Shown here piece after piece: positions 1-6,161 of a DNA stretch of 8,023 bases. Origin of the DNA: Candidatus Rokuibacteriota bacterium (lineage in GTDB: Bacteria > Methylomirabilota > Methylomirabilia > Rokubacteriales > JACOUJ01); contig JACOUJ010000119.1 in assembly GCA_016177865.1 (NCBI GenBank), positions 1 to 8,023 on the forward strand. Direction: 5' to 3'. The notes under the pieces were generated by a model. The model had not been told where the DNA came from. It saw nothing but the letters and a program-made list of their open reading frames with translations, and did not search any database. Both the position numbers and the translations under genes were made by a program. The first letter of the stretch is position 1, and every line of letters begins with the position of its first letter.

Positions 1-108
1 CGCTCCCCCTGGGACAGACCCAGCTCCTCCTCTACCCGCGCTGACTCGAGAACACCTCGTGGATCAGGTGGAGCCCGATGAGGAGCTGGGTCTGTCCCAG
101 GGGGAGCG
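1..108. repeat. 29-bp perfect inverted repeat at window edge
   Basis: Bases 1-29 are the exact reverse complement of bases 80-108, leaving a 50-nt spacer (30-79). The right arm lies inside the leuC-like reading frame on the minus strand and encodes its TLPLGQTQLL segment, so the left arm is an inverted copy of coding sequence. It is not an independent terminator. A perfect fold-back of coding sequence at the very first base of a window is typical of a chimeric read or assembly end. A real short inverted duplication is possible but less likely. There is no T tract. Confidence 0.9.
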
Positions 109-157
109 TCCGGACCGTGTGAGCTTGCCAGACCCTGTCGAGCCGCGTGTGGGCCAT
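32..157 (-). pseudogene. leuC: 3-isopropylmalate dehydratase large subunit, N-terminal fragment
   Basis: The minus frame starts at ATG 157-155 with a GGGAG just upstream and gives MAHTRLDRVWQAHTVRTLPL followed by GQTQLLIGLHLIHEV. This matches the conserved start of LeuC/aconitase-type dehydratases (GQTxLxIxxHLIHEVTSPQAF), the [4Fe-4S] enzyme that isomerises 2-isopropylmalate to 3-isopropylmalate in leucine synthesis. After HEV the match decays (FSSQRG then TAG at 34-32), just where the sequence runs into the inverted copy of itself. Only about 35 of some 420-470 residues are present, and none of the iron-sulfur cysteines. It lies 81 nt downstream of the cupin gene on the same strand. A real leuC probably continued leftward, and the stop is likely a product of the fold-back junction. 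The family call is from memory of the motif. Confidence 0.72.
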
Positions 158-238
158 CGCGCTCCCGGCCGAGAGAAGCCGAGAGCGCCGGAGGACTCCC
201 CGGCGCCCTCTTGGTCGACCCGTGGGGGCGATGCGTTC

Positions 239-646
239 CTACTTCGTCTTCGGAATGCGGTTGGCGAAAACGTCGACGAACGGGACCTTGCCGTTGTTGT
301 AGACGCTGAAGGGCTGCCCCTTCCGCTCGACCCACACCTGACCGGCCCTGCGCACGAGCTTCTTCCCGTCTTTGGCCACAACTGTGGCCTCGCCTTGCAC
401 GCCCGTTCAGAGGTTGTCGACGTCGGGCGTGAAGTTCTCGAGCTTGGCTCCCGGGTCGAGCGTGAACTTCTTCACGACGATCTTCTCGATGCCCGGCTCC
501 GAACTCGGGTACTCGGCGACGACCTCCAGGTGGACACCGGGCGGCAGGCCCTGCGCCCCGGCGTCGCCGCCCAGCATCATCAAGATACCCGCCGTCAGCA
601 CCATCCCTGCCAAAGCGGCCATTCCCAGCACGCGCTTCCTCGACAT
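239..646 (-). pseudogene. Secreted small cupin with one in-frame TGA
   Basis: The frame opens at ATG 646 and gives a signal peptide (basic MSRKR, hydrophobic residues about 6-26, likely cleavage after the GDAGA region near residue 31). It continues with a cupin-like body containing EVVAEYPSSEPGIEK and KFTLDPGAKLENFTPD. Codon 80 is TGA (409-407). The same frame then stays open for 55 more codons, reading GVQGEATVVAKDGKK, later GQVWVERKGQPFSVYNNGKV and PFVDVFANRIPKTK, to TAG at 241-239. Both halves look like one 135-residue single-domain cupin of the periplasmic type. The substrate is unknown and I see no clear histidine metal ligands. An excellent Shine-Dalgarno precedes the start. The TGA could be a nonsense mutation, a base error, or recoding. 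It is not a frameshift, because the frame is unchanged on both sides. Confidence 0.7.
374..389 (-). other. Hairpin 23 nt downstream of in-frame TGA (SECIS-like?)
   Basis: On the minus strand GGCCAC AGTT GTGGCC forms a perfect 6-bp stem with a 4-nt loop. The loop begins 23 nt after the TGA at 409-407, and its second base is G. The relaxed bacterial SECIS pattern, as I remember it, asks for an apical loop about 16-37 nt after UGA with a G in the first two loop bases, so the geometry fits. The same bases encode ordinary cupin residues (ATVVA). Short GC-rich hairpins are common by chance, so this is a candidate only. Confidence 0.3.
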
Positions 647-650
647 CCTC

Positions 651-659
651 CACCTCCTT
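651..659 (-). promoter_or_regulatory. Strong Shine-Dalgarno for the cupin gene
   Basis: The minus strand reads AAAGGAGGTGGAGG directly before ATG 646, with the GGAGG core 6 nt from the start. This is almost the full anti-16S complement and fixes the start codon. It also argues that the gene was recently expressed at a high translation rate. Confidence 0.8.
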
Positions 660-849
660 TGTATGGTCTACGCACCGGATGGTCTCGGCGGCATCGAACC
701 GCCGCGAGCGCACACACAGACCTCAACGGCGCGTTGTGCAGCGGCCCCGGAACGTAGTGACGGAACAGCCTCAGCATTCGGGCCTCAGCCCACAGGACGG
801 CGGCACAGGATCGTTTCCAGCAACGCCCGCGTGAAGAGCCGCGGCCACG

Positions 850-2331
850 TCAAAAGAGCCCGCTCAACGTGGCCCGAGCGCGATTTTCCGTGTAGTCCCG
901 ACCGGGCACCGAGGAGTCGGCATCGGTGTAGGTGTACTCCAGCCCGAGCGTCAGCCATCGGAGAAGGGGCATCGTGAGCAAGAGCGAGCCGCCTTGAGCA
1001 TGTTCTGTACGCCCAATCTCCGCCCGACCCGCCGGACCCACCGCCACGTCGGTGAACGTGTTCTCGCGGTAGAACACCGACCCCGTTCCCGTGATGAAGG
1101 GCGTCAGGGGATACGATAGCGAGGCCTGAACGCCCCGGGTCTTGACGACTCCAAAATTCTCCCCCTGCGCGAACGTCTCCGAGAAGCCGACGCTCCCCGT
1201 GAGGCTGAGGACGGCTCGGGCGAACCGGTATGTCAGCGTGGTTGCGGTGGTGATCGACGAGGTGTCCGCGCCCACCTCCGGATGGAGCCAGCTATAGCCC
1301 ACACTGGCGCTTGCCGACCAGATCTGCGGCAAGCTGTACCCGGCAAAGACTGACACACCCCCCAGCGTGTAATCGCCGGCACCGGTGGACACCCCGCGCC
1401 AGGCGTAGCTTCCCGACACCCCCACGGTCGCCTGTGGATTCAGCTGACGCGCCAGCGAGGCGGAGACCTGGTGACCAGTGACATCCGGGCCGCCCCTCGA
1501 GGTCTCGCTCCGCAGGAACTCGTAGCCCACGCCGACGGGATTCGTCCCATAGAGGGCCGTGCTCGCGCCAACACCCAGGGTGTGGGAGACCGTGTCCGCC
1601 CCCGCCTCCTCGAAGAACGTCGCCAGTCGGTAGTATTCTCGCGTGGCAACGTTCGCCACGCGGTAGTCGGACGTCAGCGCGAACGTGTTGGTGGTAAACT
1701 CGCGCCGGACCCGTCGCAGGGTGAGCTGATCGGCCAGAAGCGGCTCGTCGCTCCGCGTCAGATCATCCCGGGCCGTGAGCTTAAGCCGGGGGCTCGCCTC
1801 GTACGCCAGCTCTGCGCCCAGTGCCGAAGACCGGTCAGGGTCGACGTCCCCGGTGGAGCTGTCGTACGCGCCCGTGACGCTGCCGGCGATCTGGCCCTTG
1901 GTGCGGGTCCCGCTGATCAGCAGGACCAAGCCCACCGCCAAGCTTGTGCGGAAGTTGTCCTGCTTGTTCTGCGAGGTCAGGTCGAAGTTGTCGGTGTACT
2001 CTTCGCTCAGGCTGATCGACGGATGGAGCTCGAAGACCGCTCTCGGCCGAACGGCCGGGCCGGCCAAGATCTCGGTCACACCCGCGGGAAAGACAGGCGG
2101 GCGGGCCGACGGGACGGTCGCGGGAGGCGGCGCAGCCGGGACCGCCTCCGCGGGCGTGCGCGTCACTCCGGGCGCCGGAGCCGGCGCCTGCGCCACGCTG
2201 AGCCCGCGTTCCCCCTCCTGAGCCGCCGCCCGCTGGGGCAGGCCCAGGACAACCACCAGAACCGCCAGACCGAGACCGACCAGGACGCGGCTGGGAGAGA
2301 TGCGGCGCTTCCACTGCCGAGCCGCACCCAT
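850..2331 (-). CDS. Outer-membrane beta-barrel protein of exopolysaccharide type
   Basis: A 493-residue protein. Residues 1-37 form a signal peptide with a basic n-region (MGAARQWKRR), a hydrophobic core at about 16-31 and an AAA cleavage site before Q38. A Pro/Ala-rich linker follows (about 49-85). From about residue 100 the sequence alternates polar and hydrophobic residues in many amphipathic strands rich in Gly, Tyr and Ser (for example LSLTGSVGFSETF and LGLEYTYTDADSS), and it ends in phenylalanine (TLSGLF), as barrels handled by the BAM machinery do. Proteins of this shape (outer-membrane barrels of exopolysaccharide or PEP-CTERM/exosortase clusters, TIGR03016-like) sit next to Wza-type export genes and are thought to help polymer cross the outer membrane. 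The start at 2331 is supported by AGAGG 6 nt upstream. The frame is also open upstream into the Wza scrap, so a fusion is possible. No frame damage is seen. Exact family is uncertain. Confidence 0.8.
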   Translation of the reverse strand: MGAARQWKRRISPSRVLVGLGLAVLVVVLGLPQRAAAQEGERGLSVAQAPAPAPGVTRTPAEAVPAAPPPATVPSARPPVFPAGVTEILAGPAVRPRAVFELHPSISLSEEYTDNFDLTSQNKQDNFRTSLAVGLVLLISGTRTKGQIAGSVTGAYDSSTGDVDPDRSSALGAELAYEASPRLKLTARDDLTRSDEPLLADQLTLRRVRREFTTNTFALTSDYRVANVATREYYRLATFFEEAGADTVSHTLGVGASTALYGTNPVGVGYEFLRSETSRGGPDVTGHQVSASLARQLNPQATVGVSGSYAWRGVSTGAGDYTLGGVSVFAGYSLPQIWSASASVGYSWLHPEVGADTSSITTATTLTYRFARAVLSLTGSVGFSETFAQGENFGVVKTRGVQASLSYPLTPFITGTGSVFYRENTFTDVAVGPAGRAEIGRTEHAQGGSLLLTMPLLRWLTLGLEYTYTDADSSVPGRDYTENRARATLSGLF

Positions 2332-2562
2332 GAAGAGCCTCTGCGGAACGACGATGATATCGTTGGGCTTCAATGGCATGTCGGGCACCGTGCCTTTCAT
2401 CATGTCGTCCACGTTCATCTTGATGTCGTGTCCGCCTTCTGAATCAGCTTGGTGAAGTTGACCCCGATGACGCTGCCGTTCCGCAGCCCGAACGCCGCCT
2501 CCAGGTCCGCGCCCGGCACTGGCCCACCCGCCAGCGACACCGCCTGCAGCAGGGTGAGCCAG
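2332..2562 (-). pseudogene. Wza-like polysaccharide export protein, C-terminal remnant
   Basis: Two minus-strand frames together encode the end of a polysaccharide biosynthesis/export (SLBB-type) outer-membrane protein. The first reads LTLLQAVSLAGGPVPGADLE and then LRNGSVIGVNFTKLIQKAD. The second, after a frame change near 2428-2436, reads DIKMNVDDMMKGTVPDMPLK then PNDIIVVPQRLF. The LLxAVxxAGG and PNDIIxVP signatures are typical of these proteins, which form the channel for capsule or exopolysaccharide. Only about 77 residues remain, and homology stops near 2562, so the 5' part (lipobox and N-terminal export domain) is gone. The second frame has no stop of its own and runs straight into the barrel protein start at 2331. 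The gene is clearly broken, by truncation plus about one missing base. Sequence between it and the transposase (2563-2748) is unassigned. Confidence 0.7.
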
Positions 2563-2748
2563 ACCCGGCCTTCCCACGCCGCCAATGAGGAGCATAGGCG
2601 GTACCTTTCGCGGCATCTCCCTCGCCCCGAGTGCCTCCTCGGGGGGTCCGCGCCCGGACCACACCGACAATACCCCAGCCGGCGGCGCGGCGCCAGGGGT
2701 CGACCCCCGAGGGCTCCACCAAAATCCCCTGGGGCGGGGTGCTTGACC
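2563..2748. other. Unassigned junction sequence
   Basis: No reading frame here resembles a known protein. It separates the truncated 5' edge of the Wza scrap from the truncated 5' edge of the transposase, so it holds at least one rearrangement breakpoint. Several overlapping open frames cross it on both strands. I regard them as GC-driven shadows. Confidence 0.5.
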
Positions 2749-3244
2749 GTCCGCGTGGTCGTGTACCGCAAGCAGGTCGGGCACGAAACCCGGAAGAACC
2801 TCCAACTCGGTCTCTTCTCGCCGGACGACTGGCACTTCGAATACTCCGCGCTCACGACCAACAAGGTGCTCGGCCCCGCCGCTCTGGGCGTTGATCGCCG
2901 GCCGGGGTGCCCCGGAGAAGACCTACGGCGAGCTCAAGGGCGAGTTCGCCTTCGACGTGGTGCCGACCCACCACTACGGGGCGAACAGCGCCTGGCAGTA
3001 CCTCAGTGTCCTCGCCCACAACCTCCTGCGCAGCTTCCAACTCCAGACCTTGGCCACGACCATGGCCCGCTCGCGGAAGCGGACCTACGCCTTCGCCTTC
3101 CGCAGCATGCGCACCCTGCCCTTCCCGCTGATCGCTCGCGCCGGCTGGCTGGCCCGGATCGACGGCCACACGGTGCTCCGTCTCACTGAGAACCCAGCGA
3201 CCCGAACCCTCTACGACTGGGTGGCTCATGCCCTCGCCGCGTGA
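2749..3244 (+). mobile_element. IS1380-type transposase, truncated and frameshifted
   Basis: The plus strand encodes VRVVVYRKQVGHETRKNLQL and LFSPDDWHFEYSALTTNK. After a one-base frame change around 2878-2890 it continues with LWALIAGRGAPEKTYGELKG, EFAFDVVPTHHYGANSAWQY and LSVLAHNLLRSFQLQTL, ending at TGA 3242-3244. This is the C-terminal part of a DDE (RNase H-like) transposase of the IS1380 type. GELKGEF carries the expected catalytic glutamate, and GANSAWQ and LAHNLLRSFQ are family signatures. About 165 of roughly 430-470 residues remain. The N-terminal DNA-binding part and the first two catalytic aspartates are missing. The frame change is explained by one lost base in GCCGCTCTGG (compare GCC GCG CTC TGG). 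It cannot transpose by itself. I could not identify terminal inverted repeats. It lies between the Wza and FkbM remnants, consistent with past insertion into a polysaccharide cluster. Confidence 0.8.
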
Positions 3245-3289
3245 GTTACTTTCGGATCAGGGTTAGATACCCCTCGCGGATTGCGCCGT

Positions 3290-4090
3290 TCAATGGCTGC
3301 CTCCTTTCCTAGGAATACAGAAGACGTCGTAATGACGCCACGCCATCAAATCTTGTCTCGCGAGTCTGGCGCCGAGATAGTTCACTTCGCTCTCGACGTG
3401 AAATACATCGTACCCGAGGTCGACCAAGAGATCATACAGGCGCGCCCGCTGCGCGAGGTCCAACAGCTTGAAGACTTCCGCCCTGATGAAGGGCCTCTGT
3501 TCCGACAACAGGTCCTCTAGCGCCGCCAGGACCGCGTAGTCGTATCCTTCGGCGTCGACTTTCACGAGCCGGATCCGCGGGCAAGGGCCGCGAAGGTCTC
3601 CGCGATGTACGATTGCAGATTCTCGCCCCGCACCTTGAGGTTGAACGCGTGTCCGTGGCGCCACTTGCTGATGCCTTCGTGCAGACGTCCGTTGCAGAAG
3701 CCGGCGTCGGAGTATTCGAACTCATACTCGCCGGACTCGGGGGTCGCTGCAAACATCAGTGGGACGATGGTCACCTTGCCGGGATTGAGTTCCGCGTTCT
3801 TCTTGAGGACCACAAAGACATACGGGTTCGGCTCGAGCGGCGAGGGCGATTGGAATCGTCGAGTCGCCGGTGTGGGCACCAATATCAATCGCGACGTCAC
3901 CGGGCACGACGAACTTTCGGAGTTGGTCCACCGCTTCCTGGGTGATGACCTTCCTCGTCTCCCTCGGGTGCAGCCAGTGCGCATACCGGACTTGGCCATC
4001 CTTGGGCAGCTCGAAGGTTCTAACGTCGTAGGGATAGGTTCTGGGCTGTGGCCGGACACCGAGCATGTAGAGCAGCTCACGCGGCTTCAT
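3290..4090 (-). pseudogene. FkbM-family SAM-dependent methyltransferase, frame-disrupted
   Basis: Three minus frames read in sequence give one FkbM-type methyltransferase of about 260 residues. The first (ATG 4090 to about 3842) is MKPRELLYMLGVRPQPRTYP through VAIDIGAHTGDSTIPIALA, which holds the SAM-binding motif I. The second (about 3840-3575) is LEPNPYVFVVLKKNAELNPG, later FEYSDAGFCNGRLHEGISKW, up to SYIAETF. The third (about 3575-3290) is RIRLVKVDAEGYDYAVLAAL to DVFCIPRKGGSH. KVDAEGxD and LEPNP are FkbM hallmarks. These enzymes O-methylate sugars or lipids, often in polysaccharide or antibiotic clusters. The first switch also drops the usual 8-10 residues between motif I and LEPNP, so it looks like a small deletion. 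The second sits in CTTGCCCGCGGATCC. The start overlaps the aldo/keto reductase stop as ATGA. As written, no full-length enzyme can be made. Confidence 0.82.
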
Positions 4091-4701
4091 CGGCCGAAGT
4101 CCTGAGCGGGAAAGCCCGCGGGGACCTCCGCGCCGGCGCTGGGGTTCAGCAGGTTGTAACAGACCTGCGCCGTGTCGATGACGCCCGCGTCGATCACCCG
4201 GTGGAGGGCTGGGGTCTCGCCGAGCGCCGTGATGCCGAAGAAGCGCGTCTTGCCCTGCTGCTGGAGCCGCTGGAGCGCCGGGACCACCTCCTGGAGGACG
4301 TCCGGCACGCCGGGGGAGCCCTCGCGCCGCTGACCGCCGATGGGATTGTGGAGCTGGAGCAGGTCCACGCGCTCCATCCCGAGCCGCCGGAGGCTCGCCT
4401 CCGCGGAGCGCGCGATGGCCCCCGGCACGTCCCGCATGTCACCGGCATCCAGACGGAACTTGGTACCCACGTACACGGACGCCTTCAGGGCCTTGAGCGC
4501 CTGCCCGAGGTGCTGCTCCGAGAGACCGTCGCCGTACAGGGGCGCCGTGTCGAAGTAGTTGATGCCCAGCTCGATGGCCCGGGCCACCGCGCGCTCCCGC
4601 TCCGCCGGCGCCCCGCGGACCATCAGGCCCCCCACGTTGCCGCAGCCGAAGCCCAGCGCCGAGACGCGCAGCCCCGTCTTCCCCAGGATCCGATACTCCA
4701 T
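4087..4701 (-). CDS. Aldo/keto reductase, C-terminally truncated
   Basis: The protein starts MEYRILGKTGLRVSALGFGC at ATG 4701, with GGGAGG 6 nt upstream. The longer open frame to 4755 has no such site. It is an NADPH-dependent aldo/keto reductase by its TIM-barrel start and tetrad: D51 and Y56 in FDTAPLYG, K81 in VGTKF, and H118 in LLQLHN. At 204 residues it lacks about the last 100 of a usual 300-330. It stops right after NLLNPSAG and PAGFPAQDFGR, where family members go on with the last barrel strands and the adenine-phosphate-binding region. The stop (TGA 4089-4087) overlaps the FkbM ATG. The truncation coincides with that gene start, pointing to a deletion or recombination joint. Without the missing strands it probably cannot bind NADPH well, so function is doubtful although the frame is clean. 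The native substrate is unknown. Confidence 0.82.
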   Translation of the reverse strand: MEYRILGKTGLRVSALGFGCGNVGGLMVRGAPAERERAVARAIELGINYFDTAPLYGDGLSEQHLGQALKALKASVYVGTKFRLDAGDMRDVPGAIARSAEASLRRLGMERVDLLQLHNPIGGQRREGSPGVPDVLQEVVPALQRLQQQGKTRFFGITALGETPALHRVIDAGVIDTAQVCYNLLNPSAGAEVPAGFPAQDFGR

Positions 4702-4753
4702 GGCACGCCTCCCGTTCTCTGGCGGTTTGGCTCCCCGACCTCGTGTCCCGAGC

Positions 4754-4759
4754 AATATA
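4754..4759 (-). promoter_or_regulatory. Possible -10 box for the aldo/keto reductase
   Basis: The minus strand reads TATATT (5 of 6 to TATAAT), about 52 nt before the reductase ATG. No good -35 is seen at 16-18 bp, so support is only partial. It is the most AT-rich spot in this intergenic stretch. Confidence 0.3.
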
Positions 4760-4880
4760 GCGCGATTCGGCCCTGAGCTTTTCGCCTTCGGCGTCCCGCC
4801 ACGGGGGGGCGGGCTTTCGGCAGCGCCCGGTGCGCTTCGTCGAGGCGGCGCGGGGACGGGCCGGCCGCTGCTGCGCTGTT

Positions 4881-4897
4881 CAGCATGCTGGTAGAAT
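4881..4897 (+). promoter_or_regulatory. Palindrome overlapping an extended -10 box
   Basis: CAGCATGCTG (4881-4890) is a perfect 10-bp palindrome. It overlaps TGGTAGAAT, an extended -10 motif (TG-n-TAGAAT, -10 box at 4892-4897). Transcription would start near 4904, giving a leader of about 130 nt for the metallo-hydrolase. A repressor bound at the palindrome would block this promoter. There is no good -35, as expected for extended -10 promoters. This is an inference from motifs only. Confidence 0.35.
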
Positions 4898-4976
4898 GAT
4901 CGGGCCCATGGGCACAGCCGCGCCGCCCCCCGTCACCGTCGACCTTCGAGATCGTCAAGCACGCCGCGCCGTGAAC

Positions 4977-5006
4977 CGGCCCGCCCGCCCACGTGAGGGC
5001 GGGCCG
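4977..5006 (+). other. 10-bp GC-rich leader hairpin before the MBL-fold gene
   Basis: CGGCCCGCCC (4977-4986) pairs perfectly with GGGCGGGCCG (4997-5006) around a 10-nt loop. It ends about 14 nt before the GGAGGAG ribosome site of the next gene. There is no T tract, so it is not a classical intrinsic terminator. It may act as an attenuator or mRNA-stability element, or end an upstream transcript with help from a factor. Confidence 0.45.
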
Positions 5007-5033
5007 TCGCCCTGACGCGGAGGAGACCACACC

Positions 5034-6008
5034 ATGATGCCCGGAGGGGAGCTCTTCGAGATCCGGAAGGTGGCCGCCGGCGTCTACGTCGCGATCGCCG
5101 CACCCGCTTACAAGGTCAACTCCAACACGGTCATCATCGAGACCGACGACGGGCTCCTCATCGTCGACACGCACTCGAAGCCGTCGGCCGCGCGAGCGAT
5201 CGTGAAGGCGCTCAAGGACCTCACTCCCAAGCCCGTCCGCTACGTCATCAACACGCACTTCCACTGGGACCACTGGCAGGGGAACGAGGTCTACCCGGCG
5301 GCCTATCCGAACGTCGAGGTCATCACCAACGACATCACGCGCGAGGCGATGGTGCGGAAGAGCCTCAAGCGGATCCGGGACCACATCCGCTCGGTGCCGT
5401 TGGAGATCGCCAAGCTCCGCGCCGATCTCACGGCGGCCACGGATCCGGACCGGCGGGCCGAGATCCAGTCCCATCTCCGCCAGGCCGAGGCCTACCTGGC
5501 CGAGCTCGAGGGCCTCCGCCCGGCCTTGCCCACCATGGCGTTCGAGAACACGATGCGGATCTTCAACCGCGACCGGGAGATCCACCTCCTCCACCTGGGC
5601 CGCGCCCACACCGAGGGCGACGTCTTCGTCTACCTGCCCAAGGAGAAGCTCGTCGCCACCGGCGACTGCGTCATCGGGTGGGCCCCCTTCATGGGGGACG
5701 GCTATCCGGAGGACTGGCCACGGACCCTCGCGCGGCTCGAGCAGCTCGACTTCACCCAGATGCTCATGGGCCACGGCGAGCCGGCGGGGAAGGAGTGGCT
5801 ACGGGTGTTCCGCGGCTACATCGCGGATCTCGTGGAGGCCGTGCGGCGCGAGGCGGCGGCCGGCGCGACCCTCGACGCCGTGAAGGCGCGCGTGCCCGAC
5901 CAGCTCGCGCCGAAGTACGAGCAGGCCTTCTCGAAGTACGGGACCTACCGGCCCTGGCGGCAGCTCGTGCTGGCCAACATCGAGCGGACCTACGCCACCG
6001 TGGGCTGA
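5034..6008 (+). CDS. Metallo-beta-lactamase-fold zinc hydrolase
   Basis: A 324-residue, apparently complete protein. The ATG at 5034 (the next codon is also ATG) is preceded by GGAGGAG about 9 nt upstream. The N-terminal half has the fold signature (NTVIIETDDGLLIVDTHSKP), and zinc-site residues H75, H77, D79 and H80 in NTHFHWDHWQGN. H192 (GRAHTEGD), D211 (VATGDCVIGW) and H247 (MGHGEP) follow, so the full set of ligands for two zinc ions is present. Residues about 103-163 form a charged helical insert between the first metal motif and the second half, probably a coiled coil. The C-terminal 75 residues are helical. No signal peptide is seen, so it is probably cytoplasmic. Family members hydrolyse many substrates (beta-lactams, lactones, thioesters, sulfonates), and the sequence does not tell which. 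It stands alone, diverging from the reductase. Its clean frame contrasts with its damaged neighbours. Confidence 0.92.
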   Translation: MMPGGELFEIRKVAAGVYVAIAAPAYKVNSNTVIIETDDGLLIVDTHSKPSAARAIVKALKDLTPKPVRYVINTHFHWDHWQGNEVYPAAYPNVEVITNDITREAMVRKSLKRIRDHIRSVPLEIAKLRADLTAATDPDRRAEIQSHLRQAEAYLAELEGLRPALPTMAFENTMRIFNRDREIHLLHLGRAHTEGDVFVYLPKEKLVATGDCVIGWAPFMGDGYPEDWPRTLARLEQLDFTQMLMGHGEPAGKEWLRVFRGYIADLVEAVRREAAAGATLDAVKARVPDQLAPKYEQAFSKYGTYRPWRQLVLANIERTYATVG

Positions 6009-6018
6009 CCCGCAAATC

Positions 6019-6044
6019 TCGCGCGATCCCCCGGGCCCGCGCGA
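6019..6044 (+). terminator. Possible terminator hairpin after the MBL-fold gene
   Basis: TCGCGCG (6019-6025) pairs with CGCGCGA (6038-6044), a 7-bp stem with a 12-nt loop starting 11 nt after the stop codon. No T tract follows, so intrinsic termination would be weak. The position is the main support. Confidence 0.3.
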
Positions 6045-6054
6045 CGCCGCCGCG

Positions 6055-6108
6055 ATCACCAAACTCACCGATGACCTTGGGGTGTCGGCTGCTTTTCGCG
6101 ATATCCAT
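6055..6108 (-). pseudogene. N-terminal scrap of a SRHPKVIGEFG-type protein
   Basis: The minus frame from ATG 6108 reads MDIAKSSRHPKVIGEFGD and then loses any likeness, continuing into the antisense of the metallo-hydrolase. From memory this opening resembles small uncharacterised bacterial proteins that start with a SKRHxKIxGDFGE motif and continue with a nuclease-like domain. I cannot verify this. Only about 18 residues match. If correct, the breakpoint lies near 6050, only about 40 nt past the metallo-hydrolase stop. Confidence 0.3.
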
Positions 6109-6135
6109 CGGTCTACGCCCGCTAACGGCCAGTAT

Positions 6136-6161
6136 CAGCCGCGGCCGCAGGCCGCCGGCTG
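6136..6161. other. Bulged hairpin, 11-bp stem
   Basis: CAGCCGCGGCC (6136-6146) pairs with GGCCG-C-CGGCTG (6150-6161) around a GCA loop, with one unpaired C at 6155. On the minus strand it lies 10 nt before GTTAGCG and about 30 nt before the ATG at 6108. It may be a structured end of a mobile element or cassette, or chance GC pairing. It lacks a matching second core site. Confidence 0.4.

Larger units (their letters stand above)
4702..5033. promoter_or_regulatory. Divergent intergenic region with promoter-like elements
   Basis: These 332 bases separate the reductase (leftward) from the metallo-hydrolase (rightward) and hold no convincing gene. The small open frames across them lack family resemblance. 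They contain a -10-like box for each direction, a 10-bp palindrome and a strong leader hairpin, listed separately. Confidence 0.5.

Noticed and set aside
684..708. T-arm-like hairpin (GGCGG TTCGATG CCGCC on the minus strand) suggesting a tRNA
   Set aside because: No anticodon arm, D arm or pairing 7-bp acceptor stem could be built around it, and the distance to a CCA is wrong.
59..977. Plus-strand open frames of 232 and 201 codons
   Set aside because: They are opposite the cupin and leuC frames, which have family matches, a signal peptide and a strong ribosome site. The plus frames have none.
1471..2442. Plus-strand 323-codon open frame
   Set aside because: It is antisense to the barrel gene, is very rich in Arg, Gln and Gly, and has no motif.
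2332..2835. N-terminal extension of the barrel frame to 661 residues
   Set aside because: Codons above about 2435 are out of frame with the real Wza sequence and resemble nothing. The signal peptide places the barrel start at 2331.
4623..5774. Long minus-strand open frame of 383 codons
   Set aside because: It lies antisense to the metallo-hydrolase and in another frame over the reductase start. It is rich in Arg, Asp, Val and Gly as expected for a GC shadow, with no recognisable domain.
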